Under the pieces are notes generated by a model. It was given only the letters and a program-made list of their open reading frames with translations, ran no database searches and was not told where the DNA came from. Below, in pieces: positions 63,467-64,000 of a stretch of DNA of 64,000 nt (positions within the stretch are counted from its first letter, which is position 1; every line of letters starts with the position of its first letter). The DNA is from Sphingobacterium tenebrionis. Lineage in GTDB: Bacteria; Bacteroidota; Bacteroidia; Sphingobacteriales; Sphingobacteriaceae. Position numbers and translations under genes: made by a program. The stretch lies in NCBI RefSeq assembly GCF_037126265.1, contig NZ_JAYLLN010000018.1:4641-68640 (forward strand). The letters run 5' to 3'.

Positions 63467-63773
63467 GACATCGCGAGGGTTCGCGTCATTGCGAGGGTTC
63501 GCGTCATTGCGAGGAGGTACGAGGAAGCAATCTTTGAACTTTGTCATCCTGAGCAGCGTCTTTGTCATCCTGAGCGGAGTCGAAGGATCTGTACGTGTAC
63601 CAAATGTAAATGCTTCGACTGCGCTCAGCATGACATGCGGGAAGATTGCTTCGTTCCTCGCAATGACGTAATGATTGCTTCCTCGTACCTCCTCGCAATG
63701 ACGTAATGATTGCTTCCTCATGCCTTCTCGCAATGACGTAATGATTGCTTCCTCGTACCTCCTCGCAATGACG
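63467..63773. repeat. REP-like palindromic cluster R7 (largest)
   Basis: Decayed A units, one complete A, a B-B' pair with an extra partial B, then four A' units spaced ~37 bp (TGATTGCTTCCTCGTACCTC type). Directly upstream of rpe and adjacent to an insertion sequence. Confidence 0.85.
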
Positions 63774-63819
63774 CAGCCAAAAAAAAATGGGGCTGTCTAA
63801 AAAGGTCTCTTAAAAAAAT

Positions 63820-63847
63820 AACCCCGTCATTAAAAAATGGCGGGGTT
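63820..63847 (+). terminator. Insulating hairpin inside the IS left end
   Basis: 12-bp stem AACCCCGTCATT with AATGGCGGGGTT (one G-T pair), AAAA loop, then TTTCTGTTTTTT. Would stop transcription entering the IS from outside. Confidence 0.75.
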
Positions 63848-63901
63848 TTTCTGTTTTTTGTCCTCAAGATTTTGTATCTTAAGGTGCAACCAAAAAACAA
63901 T

Positions 63902-64000
63902 ATGGCAAACATACAATTCAAAGCGCTTCCATCCAATAGTCCGAGTCTTTTTCCTGAGAATATTTTAGACCGTATCCCCTTGAACCATCCGGTTCGTTTG
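63902..64000 (+). CDS. IS1182-family transposase, N-terminal part (cut by window edge)
   Basis: The first 33 codons are seen: MANIQFKALPS, LFPENILDRI and NHPVRL, the usual opening of IS1182-type DDE transposases. The catalytic residues lie beyond the window. Confidence 0.75.
   Translation, partial: MANIQFKALPSNSPSLFPENILDRIPLNHPVRL

Larger units (their letters stand above)
63789..64000 (+). mobile_element. Left end of an IS1182-like insertion sequence (partial)
   Basis: Probable left end GGGGCTGTCTAAAAAGG at ~63789, a hairpin, then a transposase start. The element is cut by the window edge, so its right end and target duplication cannot be seen. Confidence 0.65.

Noticed and set aside
63392..63733. 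N-terminal extension of the rpe reading frame by about 114 codons
   Set aside because: It is read-through of the R7 repeat cluster. A -7 promoter box at 63407-63414 and the conserved MSSQKHLIAPS start show that translation begins at 63391.
1..64000. tRNA or rRNA genes
   Set aside because: No TPsiC-arm or acceptor-stem pattern and no rRNA-like stretch was recognised by eye; a covariance-model scan (tRNAscan-SE, Infernal) would be decisive.

Overview
The window looks like chromosomal DNA of a Bacteroidota bacterium, most likely family Sphingobacteriaceae (Sphingobacterium-like). The reasons are moderate-low GC, promoters of the TAnnTTTG (-7) type instead of E. coli -10 boxes, almost no Shine-Dalgarno sites, and typical family content: outer-membrane beta-barrels with a carboxypeptidase-regulatory-like N-terminus, DUF3822 next to rsmD and coaD, PepSY-like proteins, and an ECF sigma factor paired with a membrane-anchored barrel protein. 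No tRNA, rRNA, prophage or CRISPR array was recognised.

Layout. 0-7.5 kb: end of a repeat protein, a TPR protein, an MscS channel, a HAD-GT20 fusion enzyme (probable glucosylglycerol-phosphate synthase/phosphatase) and a thioredoxin-like protein. 7.5-15.8 kb: small membrane and secreted unknowns, a calcineurin-like phosphoesterase, a DPP-IV-like peptidase, a Cys-rich copper-storage-like protein and a MutS-like ATPase. 15.8-26.6 kb: an acyl-CoA dehydrogenase, two AraC regulators, two convergent cold-shock-domain genes, a large outer-membrane barrel, unknown envelope proteins and a pirin. 26.6-32.3 kb: two tandem copies and one distant inverted copy of a short RNA gene, a UbiE-like methyltransferase, a two-component system with two PepSY-like proteins, and an OmpA lipoprotein. 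32.4-42 kb: a DEAD-box helicase, coaD-rsmD-DUF3822, a RecD-like helicase, a second S9 peptidase, ruvB and a polyprenol-phosphate mannosyltransferase. 42-47.2 kb: three tandem POT peptide transporters. 47.8-54.2 kb: a run of minus-strand genes (TIM-barrel, LutA-like, UMF1 MFS, PBP4-type DacB, ThuA, aroB, S4). 54.3-63.4 kb: proline dehydrogenase, HAD phosphatase, ECF sigma with its barrel partner, universal stress protein, aconitase and rpe. The right edge holds the start of an IS1182-like element.

The most interesting signal is a family of three near-identical ~66-71-nt intergenic transcription units (26709-26779, 27047-27114, and 32286-32221 on minus). Each has a GGCAC-N5-TTGAA motif with sigma-54 (-24/-12) spacing just upstream, an invariant 30-nt leader and an identical C-rich-loop terminator hairpin. 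They look like sibling small RNAs. Also notable are seven clusters of REP-like palindromic repeats, mostly at gene 3' ends; four heptanucleotide repeat arrays that end at or within 3 nt of a stop codon; and a five-site phased inverted-repeat operator array upstream of a POT transporter.

Several genes fit together functionally. The HAD-GT20 enzyme and MscS pair suggests compatible-solute synthesis plus emergency release. Two DPP-IV-like peptidases and three POT carriers suggest peptide-based nutrition. The sigma factor/barrel pair and the two-component system with PepSY-like proteins look like envelope-sensing modules.
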